Assembly (NCBI RefSeq): GCF_002000245.1
Contig: NZ_MTCM01000003.1
Location: 124,001-188,000 of the forward strand
Source: Sphingobacterium sp. CZ-UAM
GTDB lineage: Bacteria > Bacteroidota > Bacteroidia > Sphingobacteriales > Sphingobacteriaceae
Length of the DNA stretch: 64,000 bases
Direction of reading: 5' to 3'
Each line of letters opens with the position of its first letter. The stretch's first letter is position 1. The position numbers and the translations under genes were made by a program. This document shows, in pieces, positions 17,374 through 25,683 of the stretch. The notes under the pieces are model-generated. The model saw only the letters and a list, made by a program, of their open reading frames with translations. It did no database searches and had not been told where the DNA came from.

Positions 17374-19803
17374 CTAATTCCGTAAAGGCTTTCCTTTTGT
17401 CAACATGTATTGAATTCTTTCAAGTGTTTTACGTTCTGCACAGAGTTCGAGGAATGTCTTGCGCTCAAGATCCAACAAGTACTGTTCGGACACTTCCGTT
17501 GGAGATGACAGATTACCACCACACATCACCCAACCCAATTTTTCCGAAATCTTCCGGTCATAGTCGGAGATATAATTTCCTTCACGCATCGAAGATGCAC
17601 CTACATACACAATACCTAAACCTTGATTACCCAACACTTTGATATCGTTTCGTGGAGCTGGTTGCACATATCCTTCGTCCGCAAGTTCAAGTGCTTTCGC
17701 CTTTGCATCAGCAAGTAAACGCGCGCGGTTCATCGTAATCGCAAACTTATCTTTTTGTAGATACCCCAGTTCATAGCCCTCATAAGCAGAAGTCGAGACT
17801 TTCGCCTGGCCAATGGTCAGGAATTTGTCCTTTAAGGTATTCTGAACGATTTGGCCATCTTTAAATTCTTCTGAAGCACGCAATGCAAATTCCTTAGTTC
17901 CGCCACCACCAGGGATAACACCTACCCCCAGTTCCACTAAGCCCATATAGGTTTCGGCGTGGGCCTGCACAAAATCTGCATGCATCGAAAACTCGCAGCC
18001 TCCGCCTAAGGTCATCTGAAACGGCGCTACAACAACAGGAATGGATGAATAACGCAAGCGCATGGATGTGTTTTGAAAGGCTCGAACAGCCATATTTAAC
18101 TCATCAAAATCCTGCTCCACAGCCATCATGAAAATCATTCCGATATTGGCTCCTGCAGAAAAATTCTTTCCATCATTGGAAACAACCAATCCACGGTATT
18201 CTTTTTCAGCAAGATCTATCGCTTTATTCAAGCCCTGAATTACATCACCACCGATGGTATTCATTTTGGTGTGAAACTCACAATTGATGATTCCATCACC
18301 GAGATCAATAATAGAAACTCCTGTATTTTTCCAGATGGTTTTGCTTTCACGGATATGATCCAATACGATCAAATCCTCTGTTCCAGGAATAGCTTTATAC
18401 GACTTGGATGCAATATCATAATAATGGCGAACGCCATTTTCTATTTTATAGAAAGATTCATGCCCGGCATCCAGCATTTCGTGTACCCAAGGCGCCACTT
18501 CACCATTCTGCCCTGGCAAACGTTTCTCTTCAGCTTTGATCCTAGCCAGGGTCTCACGCACACCTAAAGCATCCCACACTTCAAAAGGCCCTAACTCCCA
18601 TCCAAATCCGGCACGCATGGCATCATCAATACGGAAGAAATCGTCTGTGATTTCAGGGACACGGCGTGAAACATATTCAAACAAGGGATAATGCATCGCA
18701 CGGAACAGTTCCGCCGCTTTATCTGTTCCCTGTTCATAGACTTTCATCCGTTTACGGATATCTTCGACTGGCTTGGTCGACTCTAGCGTGGAAGATTTAA
18801 CTTTTTGCTGAGAACCGAACGTTAATGTTTTAAGATTCAAGGAAAGGATTTCAGAATTACCATCGGCGGCTTTTACCTTTTCATAAAATCCTTTTTTTGT
18901 TTTTTCACCCAGCCATTTATTTTCAACCATTTTACTGATAAAGGCCGGAAGCTGGAAGACACCTTTTGCTTCATCTTCAGGCGCATTTTGAGCCAGGCCA
19001 TTGGCTACATTCACCAAGGTATCGAGACCAACAACATCCGCAGTACGGAAAGTAGCCGATTTCGGATGTCCCATTGCCGGACCTGTATATTTATCCACTT
19101 CCTCCACTGTCAAACCCAAAGGTTCGACCAGATGAGTCACTGCCAACATCGAATAAACGCCAATCCGGTTACCGATAAATGCTGGGGTATCTTTACATAG
19201 CACAACTGTCTTACCCAGCATCTTATCGCCAAAATGAAGAACGAAATCGACAACCTCTGGCTTAGTATGCGGCGTCGGAATGACCTCCAATAAAGGCAGG
19301 TAGCGCGGCGGATTGAAGAAGTGTGTACCGCAGAAATGATCTTTAAAATCTTCACTACGTCCTTCTGTCATGAGATGAATAGGAATACCAGAAGTATTGG
19401 AAGTAATCAATGTCCCCGGTTTGCGGAACTGTTCAACACGGTCAAAAACAGATTTTTTAATATCCAAACGCTCTACAACGACTTCGATGATCCAGTCTAC
19501 TTGCGCGATATCTTGGAGGTTATCATCAAAATTTCCTGTTTTAATACGTTTTACAAACGATTTGCTGTAAATTGGTGAAGGATTTGTCTTTAATGCAGTT
19601 TCTAACGAACTGTTAACAATCCGGTCCCGAACGGCTTTACTCTCTAACGTCAGACCCTTAGCTTCTTCTGTCGGCAACAGTTCGCGGGGAACGATATCCA
19701 ACAGTAAAACCTCGACACCAATGTTAGCAAAATGACAAGCAATTCGCGAGCCCATAACACCCGAACCGAGAACTGCCACTTTTCTAATATTTCTGTTCAT
19801 CAT
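17374..19803 (-). CDS. fadB: 3-hydroxyacyl-CoA dehydrogenase / enoyl-CoA hydratase fusion
   Basis: Multifunctional beta-oxidation protein, 809 residues. The NAD-binding Rossmann motif is at the very N-terminus (KVAVLGSGVMGSRIACHF), followed by the dehydrogenase C-domain, and the crotonase domain is C-terminal (NDGKNFSAGANIGMIF; catalytic Glu in GLVELGVGVIPGGGG). This order is the reverse of E. coli FadB but usual for the FadN-type proteins, so the symbol is by function. The frame runs to a GTG at 19821; ATGs at 19803/19800 fit the Rossmann start. It follows the MarR gene by about 40 nt. Confidence 0.92.
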   Translation of the reverse strand: MMNRNIRKVAVLGSGVMGSRIACHFANIGVEVLLLDIVPRELLPTEEAKGLTLESKAVRDRIVNSSLETALKTNPSPIYSKSFVKRIKTGNFDDNLQDIAQVDWIIEVVVERLDIKKSVFDRVEQFRKPGTLITSNTSGIPIHLMTEGRSEDFKDHFCGTHFFNPPRYLPLLEVIPTPHTKPEVVDFVLHFGDKMLGKTVVLCKDTPAFIGNRIGVYSMLAVTHLVEPLGLTVEEVDKYTGPAMGHPKSATFRTADVVGLDTLVNVANGLAQNAPEDEAKGVFQLPAFISKMVENKWLGEKTKKGFYEKVKAADGNSEILSLNLKTLTFGSQQKVKSSTLESTKPVEDIRKRMKVYEQGTDKAAELFRAMHYPLFEYVSRRVPEITDDFFRIDDAMRAGFGWELGPFEVWDALGVRETLARIKAEEKRLPGQNGEVAPWVHEMLDAGHESFYKIENGVRHYYDIASKSYKAIPGTEDLIVLDHIRESKTIWKNTGVSIIDLGDGIINCEFHTKMNTIGGDVIQGLNKAIDLAEKEYRGLVVSNDGKNFSAGANIGMIFMMAVEQDFDELNMAVRAFQNTSMRLRYSSIPVVVAPFQMTLGGGCEFSMHADFVQAHAETYMGLVELGVGVIPGGGGTKEFALRASEEFKDGQIVQNTLKDKFLTIGQAKVSTSAYEGYELGYLQKDKFAITMNRARLLADAKAKALELADEGYVQPAPRNDIKVLGNQGLGIVYVGASSMREGNYISDYDRKISEKLGWVMCGGNLSSPTEVSEQYLLDLERKTFLELCAERKTLERIQYMLTKGKPLRN

Positions 19804-19843
19804 AACATATTTATCATGCACATCCGTACATTTGGTTTAATTT

Positions 19844-20284
19844 CTATACGATCACTTCTTCCTTATAATTGGTCGCCAGTTCATTGAGCTTAGCCAAAGA
19901 AGCTATCAATTGATCACGTTCATTTTCTGAAAAATTATCAGCGAGATACTGATTAAAATTGCGCACCACATCCTTGGCTATCCTTCTTTTCTCGCGACCC
20001 AAATCTGTCAGATACACTTTCACAGAACGTTTGTCTGTCTCACTGGTCTCCCGATAGATGAACCCCAAGGACTCTAGATTATTCAACACACGAGACAAAC
20101 TCGTTGTTTTAACCCCCGTCAAATTCGCAATCTGAGAAACAGGAGTACCCTCTTTATGGATATTGATCAAAATATAACCGGCAGCTTGAGTAAAACCATA
20201 CTGCGAGGCAATTTGATTATATTTATTGGCAATCGTTTGCCAACCTGTTTTTAAAAAATAGTCGATTGTCTGATTTTGGTCCAT
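19844..20284 (-). CDS. MarR family transcriptional regulator
   Basis: 146 residues with a winged helix: TPVSQIANLTGVKTTSLSRV (helix-turn-helix), then DKRSVKVYLTDLGREKRR (wing). It is the first gene of the beta-oxidation operon and most likely represses it, released by an acyl-CoA or fatty acid; that ligand is inference. A perfect 14-bp palindrome overlaps the predicted transcription start just upstream, a good candidate for its own operator. Confidence 0.92.
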   Translation of the reverse strand: MDQNQTIDYFLKTGWQTIANKYNQIASQYGFTQAAGYILINIHKEGTPVSQIANLTGVKTTSLSRVLNNLESLGFIYRETSETDKRSVKVYLTDLGREKRRIAKDVVRNFNQYLADNFSENERDQLIASLAKLNELATNYKEEVIV

Positions 20285-20308
20285 AGCGTAATCACAAGCG
20301 ATTTATTA

Positions 20309-20330
20309 TTATGCTTGCATAACAAATATA
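20309..20330 (-). promoter_or_regulatory. Promoter and palindromic operator of MarR-beta-oxidation operon
   Basis: TATATTTG (20330-20323, minus strand) matches the Bacteroidota -7 consensus; CTTG lies about 20 nt further upstream. Immediately downstream, over the expected start site, is the perfect palindrome TTATGCTTGCATAA (20309-20322). A repressor bound there would block initiation, consistent with autoregulation by the MarR protein. Confidence 0.6.
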
Positions 20331-20531
20331 ATAGATAAGAATTAGAATAGCAAGGTAGAAAATGTAATTTTTACGAATTATCGTTCACTGTGTCTTAAGA
20401 ATAGTATTTCTTGCATTTTTATGACCAAAACATCAATGTGGAAAACTTTTAACAACTGAAATACAGTTAAATAAAGAAAAACACAAAGCTTTTATTAACA
20501 ATCCATGTGTAATATTCAAAATTAATTGCGT

Positions 20532-20539
20532 TAAATTTG
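20532..20539 (+). promoter_or_regulatory. -7 promoter element for 2OG oxygenase gene
   Basis: TAAATTTG matches TAnnTTTG. The expected start near 20546 gives a short leader of about 17 nt. No exact -33 TTTG is seen. Confidence 0.5.
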
Positions 20540-20562
20540 TCCTAAACAAACATCAACTTCGT

Positions 20563-21525
20563 ATGGCTTTAGTAAACATACCTCGCTTGGACTTGTTGCA
20601 TTATACACAAGGAACCCAAGAACAACGAAATCAATTCATTCAGGATATTGGCAAGGCTTTCAATGAAACTGGCTTTGTAACGATAGCAAACCATGGTTTA
20701 TCAAAAGAATTAATTGAGGAATTATATCAGGTCGTTCCAGAATTCTTTAGTTTACCAACTGAAACAAAAGAAAAGTATGAATTTCCTGAGCTTGCGGGTC
20801 AACGTGGATATACTGCTAAGGGAAGAGAAAAAGCGAAAGATGCTAAAACACCAGATCTAAAAGAATTCTGGCAACGTGGTCAAACCATCGTTGGTGAAGA
20901 ATATTCGAAAGCTGACTTCCCTGACAATCCTCAAGTGGAAGAAATACCTCGTTTTAATAGTGTGACAGCTGAAGTATATAAAAAACTAGAAGACACAGGT
21001 CGCGAATTATTAAAAGCAATTGCTACTTACTTAGATCTCGAAGAAAATTATTTTGAGCAGTTTGTTATCAATGGTAATTCTATCTTGCGTGCGATCCATT
21101 ATTTTCCAATTACCGATCCGGATGCCTTGGCTCCTGATGCTGTACGCGCAGGTGCTCACGAAGACATCAATCTAATTACGTTATTAATCGGCGCTAGTGC
21201 AGATGGACTAGAAGTATTGACAAAAGATGGAGAATGGTTCCCGATCAAAGCAAAAGGAGAAGACATTGTCATCAACGTGGGAGACATGCTACAGCGTTTG
21301 ACCAATAACAAACTTAAGTCAACAACTCACCGTGTAGTCAATCCTCCGCGTGAAAAAATGGGTACTTCCCGCTTTTCGATTCCTTTCTTTTTACATCCAA
21401 AATCTTCTATGAGTTTAGCTTCGTTGGACTCTTGTATCGACGCAGCTCATCCAAAGGCCTATGAAGACTATACCGCAGGTGAATATTTGGATGAAAGATT
21501 GAGAGAGATCGGATTAAAAATGTAA
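20563..21525 (+). CDS. 2-oxoglutarate/Fe(II) oxygenase, isopenicillin N synthase family
   Basis: 320-residue non-haem iron oxygenase with the double-stranded beta-helix fold. Iron ligands are H199 and D201 (AGAHEDINLITLL) and H256 (STTHRVVNPP); the 2OG carboxylate site is R270-x-S272 (TSRFSIPFF). The N-terminal DIOX_N part includes GFVTIANHGLS. Substrate unknown; relatives act on amino acids, hormones or secondary metabolites. It is a single-gene unit between its own promoter and an unusually long terminator. Confidence 0.9.
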   Translation: MALVNIPRLDLLHYTQGTQEQRNQFIQDIGKAFNETGFVTIANHGLSKELIEELYQVVPEFFSLPTETKEKYEFPELAGQRGYTAKGREKAKDAKTPDLKEFWQRGQTIVGEEYSKADFPDNPQVEEIPRFNSVTAEVYKKLEDTGRELLKAIATYLDLEENYFEQFVINGNSILRAIHYFPITDPDALAPDAVRAGAHEDINLITLLIGASADGLEVLTKDGEWFPIKAKGEDIVINVGDMLQRLTNNKLKSTTHRVVNPPREKMGTSRFSIPFFLHPKSSMSLASLDSCIDAAHPKAYEDYTAGEYLDERLREIGLKM

Positions 21526-21545
21526 AAACAAAATTCATCTTAATT

Positions 21546-21601
21546 GCATGTTATCATAAAAAAAGCCGATCATCCGATCGGCTTTTTTTATGATAACATG
21601 C
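21546..21601. terminator. Long bidirectional terminator, perfect 26-bp stem
   Basis: Arms 21546-21571 and 21576-21601 are perfectly complementary around ATCC. The stem contains the A7/T7 tracts and GCCGATC, so it serves the oxygenase gene (plus) and the barrel gene (minus, stop at 21606). The outer 10 bp beyond the A/T tracts are more than a terminator needs. Confidence 0.85.
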
Positions 21602-21605
21602 TAAA

Positions 21606-22367
21606 TTATTTCAGTTTGTAACCAACTCCTACATTCATAAAGATATTATGCAACCCGAAACTGATACTTTCAAATCCATTCTTCATAATATTATTGAAAC
21701 CATAGTCAAGTTGAGCCAATGCAAAAAATTTACGATTGACCGCATATTGAGTACCCAGACTTAGTCCAACATCAATATTCCGTACACTTTCTTTAAAATC
21801 ATAATCTGCATTATCTACAATAATCTTGTCACCGGTAGGCTGCTCATGTCGTAGATATCCGTTATAAGCTTCCCCATAAAACTCTTTTTTTACTGCAAAA
21901 GAAATATATGGACCAGCTTGAACATTCCAATGGCTTGAAAACTGGTAGGTTGCCTGAATGGGTACAGAGAGATAAAGATTATGTACTTTAGTGGTTATAT
22001 CTCCTGTGTAATACCCTCTCAATTCGTCTTTAGAATCATTGACGGCGTTAAAGGTTGTTTTATATCCTTTTACTGTCGCTTTAGTATCCATTCCTTTACC
22101 TTCAAAAGTAAGGCCTAGGGCAAGCCCCCATTTGGAATCAATATGATAGTTCGCTTTCGCCCCGACAAAAAACGGAACGTTCGGGCTGTAGCTTTTAATC
22201 TTCCGAATTTCTCTCGGCAAAGACAATGGAGCCGCTCCCCCTATCTTGGTCCCCAACATGACCTGAACACCTAATCTATCATCCTTACTATCTATTTCCT
22301 GTGCGTTTACAAGCGTTGAAATAGATGCCATTACGGCTAATAAAACTATATATATACTAATTTTCAT
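21606..22367 (-). CDS. Outer-membrane beta-barrel protein (porin-like, PF13568 type)
   Basis: 253 residues. Signal peptide 1-22 (ending STLVNAQ), then alternating strands with VGAKANYHIDSKWGLALGL, QATYQFSSHWNVQAGPYISF and a late LHNIFMNVGVGYKLK. It fits the small barrel family common in Bacteroidota. Its ATG shares one base with the stop codon of the preceding PCMD gene (TAATG), so the two are translationally coupled and probably act together at the outer membrane. Ligand or role unknown. Confidence 0.8.
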   Translation of the reverse strand: MKISIYIVLLAVMASISTLVNAQEIDSKDDRLGVQVMLGTKIGGAAPLSLPREIRKIKSYSPNVPFFVGAKANYHIDSKWGLALGLTFEGKGMDTKATVKGYKTTFNAVNDSKDELRGYYTGDITTKVHNLYLSVPIQATYQFSSHWNVQAGPYISFAVKKEFYGEAYNGYLRHEQPTGDKIIVDNADYDFKESVRNIDVGLSLGTQYAVNRKFFALAQLDYGFNNIMKNGFESISFGLHNIFMNVGVGYKLK

Positions 22368-23563
22368 TATTTCTGGGTTACAATTTTGAGATCATCTACG
22401 ATCAACTTACTACCAACAGCACCGATAAAATTATCGCCATATTTACTTGACGACATCACAATAGCAATACTGTAATCCAAATTGGTAACATCAGATTCCG
22501 TCACCTTCGCCGAGTATTTAAATGGTAAAACAAACTTTACAAAGTTATTACCAGCTGTAGCTCCGCCATTTTCTAGTCGGGCAATAGCAACGATACTCGG
22601 ATCTGTCAAAATATTATGTCCTGTTAAATACGATACTCTTTTTTTAGGATCCGGTTCGGAGGCCATTAATTTCTTTCGATTGTAGAATACCGCATATATA
22701 TCACATGAATCTTTCATATTAACAGGTTTTAGATTTTCATCCGTTACATTCGCTCCTGCAGTATACTTATAATACCCCTCTAAAGCCAAAGGAATCTGAT
22801 TGAAAGGAAGACCAAATTGCGTTGCAGACAGTGGATCCGTCAATACGGGGCCTGTATCGAAAGATCCTATAAATAGATTCCCCGCTGCGATAGGTTTTTT
22901 AAACATGGCCCCAAAAGATCCGGTGAGTTTTGTTTCTAATAAGGCCGCTTTTCCCCCAGAATGAGCATCTGCTGTGGTTTTCGTTGGATAGGATTCTGGC
23001 TCCTTTACACCTCCACCGAAACTCAAAGTAAGTGAAAAGCTTGGGTTTCCTGAGCCCCAGTTGTAAAAATCCTCACCATCTATTTTATTAAAGAAAACAG
23101 TATACTTCTCATCTTTATCAATTGAAACATCTTCAAACCCATATTCCGTAGGCACAAAACCGCCATCTGTTTTAACTAACTTAATGAGGTAATTCTTTTC
23201 AAACTGCTTATCTTGTGAAATAACTTTGTAATATACTCCGTTCTTCAATAATTGATCTATTATGACTTTATTAACATCCTGTTCACCAGCCGGCATTTGC
23301 AAAGAATCTTGTAACAGTTCAATAGAAGCACCTGGAGTTAAATCAAACTTCATATTCAACTTTGTCAAATCATGAATACTCGGTTGAAGATAAACGGTGA
23401 CCTGATTATTCGTAATCACTGGGTTCAGAAGAAAAATATCTTCCTCTGCTTGAATCCCGACTATATCTGCCTCCATATTTAATGCTTCTTCCTTTATGCA
23501 ACTCCCAAGACTAAAAAGTAGCATAAAACAAATTACCCAAAGGTAAATTCGTCTTTGTTTCAT
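22367..23563 (-). CDS. PCMD-domain lipoprotein
   Basis: 398 residues. Lipoprotein signal with lipobox LFSLGSC (Cys22). An N-terminal part (30-130) resembles a DUF5018/IPT-like surface module (NNQVTVYLQPSIHDLTKLN), and the C-terminal 240 residues fit the putative carbohydrate-metabolism (PCMD) domain: GFEDVSID, YNWGSGNPSF, then AHSGGKAALLETK and SKLIVDDLKI. PCMD proteins are often surface lipoproteins of Bacteroidota; the function is not established. Coupled to the downstream barrel gene by a TAATG overlap. Confidence 0.75.
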   Translation of the reverse strand: MKQRRIYLWVICFMLLFSLGSCIKEEALNMEADIVGIQAEEDIFLLNPVITNNQVTVYLQPSIHDLTKLNMKFDLTPGASIELLQDSLQMPAGEQDVNKVIIDQLLKNGVYYKVISQDKQFEKNYLIKLVKTDGGFVPTEYGFEDVSIDKDEKYTVFFNKIDGEDFYNWGSGNPSFSLTLSFGGGVKEPESYPTKTTADAHSGGKAALLETKLTGSFGAMFKKPIAAGNLFIGSFDTGPVLTDPLSATQFGLPFNQIPLALEGYYKYTAGANVTDENLKPVNMKDSCDIYAVFYNRKKLMASEPDPKKRVSYLTGHNILTDPSIVAIARLENGGATAGNNFVKFVLPFKYSAKVTESDVTNLDYSIAIVMSSSKYGDNFIGAVGSKLIVDDLKIVTQK

Positions 23564-23709
23564 AAAAAATAGTATTAGTATAAATATATTCCCAATGCAT
23601 TCGATTACGCATTGAAATGATCACAAAGCTACCATTCTAGCCTCCAAGAAAAGTCATTTCGATCACCTTTTCCTGCTAAGCAACTAATTCTTTACATTTC
23701 AGAAGAATA

Positions 23710-24072
23710 TTAACTACCTTTTATTTCCTGTCTCACTTTAATCGGCAAACTTTCAACAATCAGACTATAACTGTGCAACACAAGTTCTTCTAATGCCCGA
23801 TCATTCAATTCCCGGTTCGCAATGACTGTATTCCAGTGTTTTTTGTTCATATGGTATCCTGGAAATACTGTCTGATCATATCTTTCCCTGAGTTCCACTG
23901 CTTTCTCTGGATCACATTTCACATTAAATTGTAGTATATCGACCTGATCTAGTCCAACCAATAAAAATATCTTGCCTCCTACTTTAAATACCAACGTATC
24001 GGGCCCAAAAGGGGTCTCTTCTGTAACGGGCCCAATGGACAGGCAATACTCTCTTAGCTCTTCAATATTCAT
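23710..24072 (-). CDS. MmcQ/YjbR family protein
   Basis: 120-residue protein of the MmcQ/YjbR family (double-wing DNA-binding-like fold), single domain: ELREYCLSIGPVTEETPFGP, VFKVGGKIFLLVGL, then PGYHMNKKHWNTV and the ending LHSYSLIVESLP. The fold resembles DNA-binding domains, but a function is not known for most members. Transcribed divergently from the ankyrin lipoprotein. Confidence 0.88.
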   Translation of the reverse strand: MNIEELREYCLSIGPVTEETPFGPDTLVFKVGGKIFLLVGLDQVDILQFNVKCDPEKAVELRERYDQTVFPGYHMNKKHWNTVIANRELNDRALEELVLHSYSLIVESLPIKVRQEIKGS

Positions 24073-24178
24073 ATCTTATTAATTTAAGTACACTCACCTT
24101 CGATCATTAACAATTAGATTTATATAAATTTGACAATAATCCATATAAATCTAACAAAACAAGCGCTTAGTTTGCCCC

Positions 24179-24186
24179 TAAATTTG
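24179..24186 (+). promoter_or_regulatory. -7 promoter element for ankyrin lipoprotein gene
   Basis: TAAATTTG matches TAnnTTTG; predicted start near 24193. A second TAAATTTG lies at 24125-24132, within an inverted repeat GATTTATAT...ATATAAATC that could be an operator for this divergent region. Confidence 0.45.
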
Positions 24187-24253
24187 TAGTATATCAAAAG
24201 CGAATATAAAGAAACCAAAATGAACAAGAACCATCATTAAGCCATTCGTCAAC

Positions 24254-24943
24254 ATGAGAAATTTAAATATTAAGCTAATGCTACTCGTCATTATATCAAC
24301 ACTTTCAGTACAATGCAAAAGTATGGACAAGACAGATCAGGACAATCTCGCCCAAAACAGCATTGTTGAAGCAGTTTCCAAAGGGCAGATTAACGCGGTA
24401 AAGGAACTACTGGATAAAGGAGCTGATGCAAACCAAAAAGGTAAAGATTCAAAATCGCTGTTGTTGATCGCCACAGAAAAAAACGATCTGACTATGGCCA
24501 AATTACTTCTTCAATATGGTGCGAAGGTGAATCAGCAGAACAATATTTTAAATAGCCCCTTTCTGTACGCCGGTGCTTCAGGATTTACTGAACTAGTTAA
24601 GCTTTACCTCGACCACGGAGCCGATTTCAAAATTTTTAATCGATACAATGGCACGGCACTTATTCCTGCCTGCGAACGTGGTCATGTGGAGACGGTAAGA
24701 CTATTGGCCAATACAAAAGGTTTCCCAATAGATCATATTAATAGACTGGGCTGGACCGCACTATTAGAAGCTATCATACTCGGAGACGGCAGTCAAAAAT
24801 ATGTGGAAATTGTCCAGATATTATTGGACGCCAACAGCGATAAAAATATAGCTGATAACGAAGGTGTAACACCCCTACAGCATGCCAGAAAAAGAGGGTT
24901 TAATAAAATTGTCACTATACTGGAAGCAAAAAGCAGCAAGTAA
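24254..24943 (+). CDS. Ankyrin-repeat lipoprotein
   Basis: 229 residues. Lipoprotein signal with Cys21 (STLSVQC). Five ankyrin repeats follow: AVKELLDKGADANQKGKD, MAKLLLQYGAKVNQQN, LVKLYLDHGADFKIFN, a repeat on TVRLLANTKGFPIDHINR, and IVQILLDANSDKNIADN. Ankyrin repeats mediate protein contacts; a periplasmic or membrane-anchored binding role is inferred. No partner gene is evident nearby. Confidence 0.88.
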   Translation: MRNLNIKLMLLVIISTLSVQCKSMDKTDQDNLAQNSIVEAVSKGQINAVKELLDKGADANQKGKDSKSLLLIATEKNDLTMAKLLLQYGAKVNQQNNILNSPFLYAGASGFTELVKLYLDHGADFKIFNRYNGTALIPACERGHVETVRLLANTKGFPIDHINRLGWTALLEAIILGDGSQKYVEIVQILLDANSDKNIADNEGVTPLQHARKRGFNKIVTILEAKSSK

Positions 24944-24991
24944 GCAATCTTACTTCTGCTATTGCAAGGCCAAATGTTGACGCTGTTCTTT

Positions 24992-25546
24992 CTATTTCTG
25001 CAAAAGCGCCTGAATCTCCTTTTGGATCTCCGCTCCCTTATCTGTGTTATACCATTTTTGAATCTCTTCTTTAATATCCGAAAAATCTTTCCCCTGCTCC
25101 TTCAAGCTCAAGAATAAGTTCTGGCAATCTTTTGGCCTTGGTCCCCAAACTGCGAGATCTACTCCATCATCATTTCGGATCACTAGAATCGGGATTGATT
25201 TCCCACCATTCGTTAAATAAGAATCTATTAAAAAAGGTGCGCTATCACGCAATTGGATATCGACAGTAATATTGGGGTTTCGGGCCGCCATCTTAGCAAG
25301 CATTGGGACAGAATGTGCCGCATCGCCACACCAAGGTTCTGTAATAATGATCCATTGTTGTCGTTCCGAAATCGTGTCAATAAACTGTTGAAAAACCTCT
25401 GTTGGTTCAAAACGTTTTAACCAACGGCCCATCCTTGTCCAGTTCATTTTAGTGTATTGATAGTACTCGTCATCCTGGTAGGTAGGGTGATTTTCAGGAT
25501 GATTCAATATATCTTCGAATTGTTGCAAATAATTTTCAAACGTCAT
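24992..25546 (-). CDS. Thioredoxin-like protein with a single-Cys WCGD site
   Basis: 184 residues, thioredoxin fold of the Thioredoxin_9 type. The active-site loop reads TEPWCGDAAHSVP, so the second Cys of CxxC is absent; a cis-Pro follows in GKSIPILVI. A monothiol or non-redox role is therefore likely. The frame extends to a TTG at 25564, but a TACCTTTG promoter element (25569-25562, minus) overlaps that codon, which supports the ATG at 25546 with a leader of about 10 nt. Confidence 0.85.
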   Translation of the reverse strand: MTFENYLQQFEDILNHPENHPTYQDDEYYQYTKMNWTRMGRWLKRFEPTEVFQQFIDTISERQQWIIITEPWCGDAAHSVPMLAKMAARNPNITVDIQLRDSAPFLIDSYLTNGGKSIPILVIRNDDGVDLAVWGPRPKDCQNLFLSLKEQGKDFSDIKEEIQKWYNTDKGAEIQKEIQALLQK

Positions 25547-25561
25547 AAAATCAATTTTGTG

Positions 25562-25569
25562 CAAAGGTA
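25562..25569 (-). promoter_or_regulatory. -7 promoter element for thioredoxin-like gene
   Basis: TACCTTTG on the minus strand, an exact match to TAnnTTTG, 16 nt before the chosen ATG. It decides the start codon, because the alternative TTG lies inside the promoter. Confidence 0.55.
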
Positions 25570-25658
25570 ATTTTTAGTTCCTACTTTGTCAAAATTCTAT
25601 ATCCCAAAGATTTTACAATCGCTGATGAGTTTTCACACTTATTAACAATTAACTCAAT

Positions 25659-25666
25659 TATCTTTG
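25659..25666 (+). promoter_or_regulatory. -7 promoter element for barrel-GLPGLI operon
   Basis: TATCTTTG matches TAnnTTTG; the predicted start near 25673 leaves about 11 nt before the ATG at 25684. Confidence 0.5.
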
Positions 25667-25683
25667 GCACATACAACCAGTAA

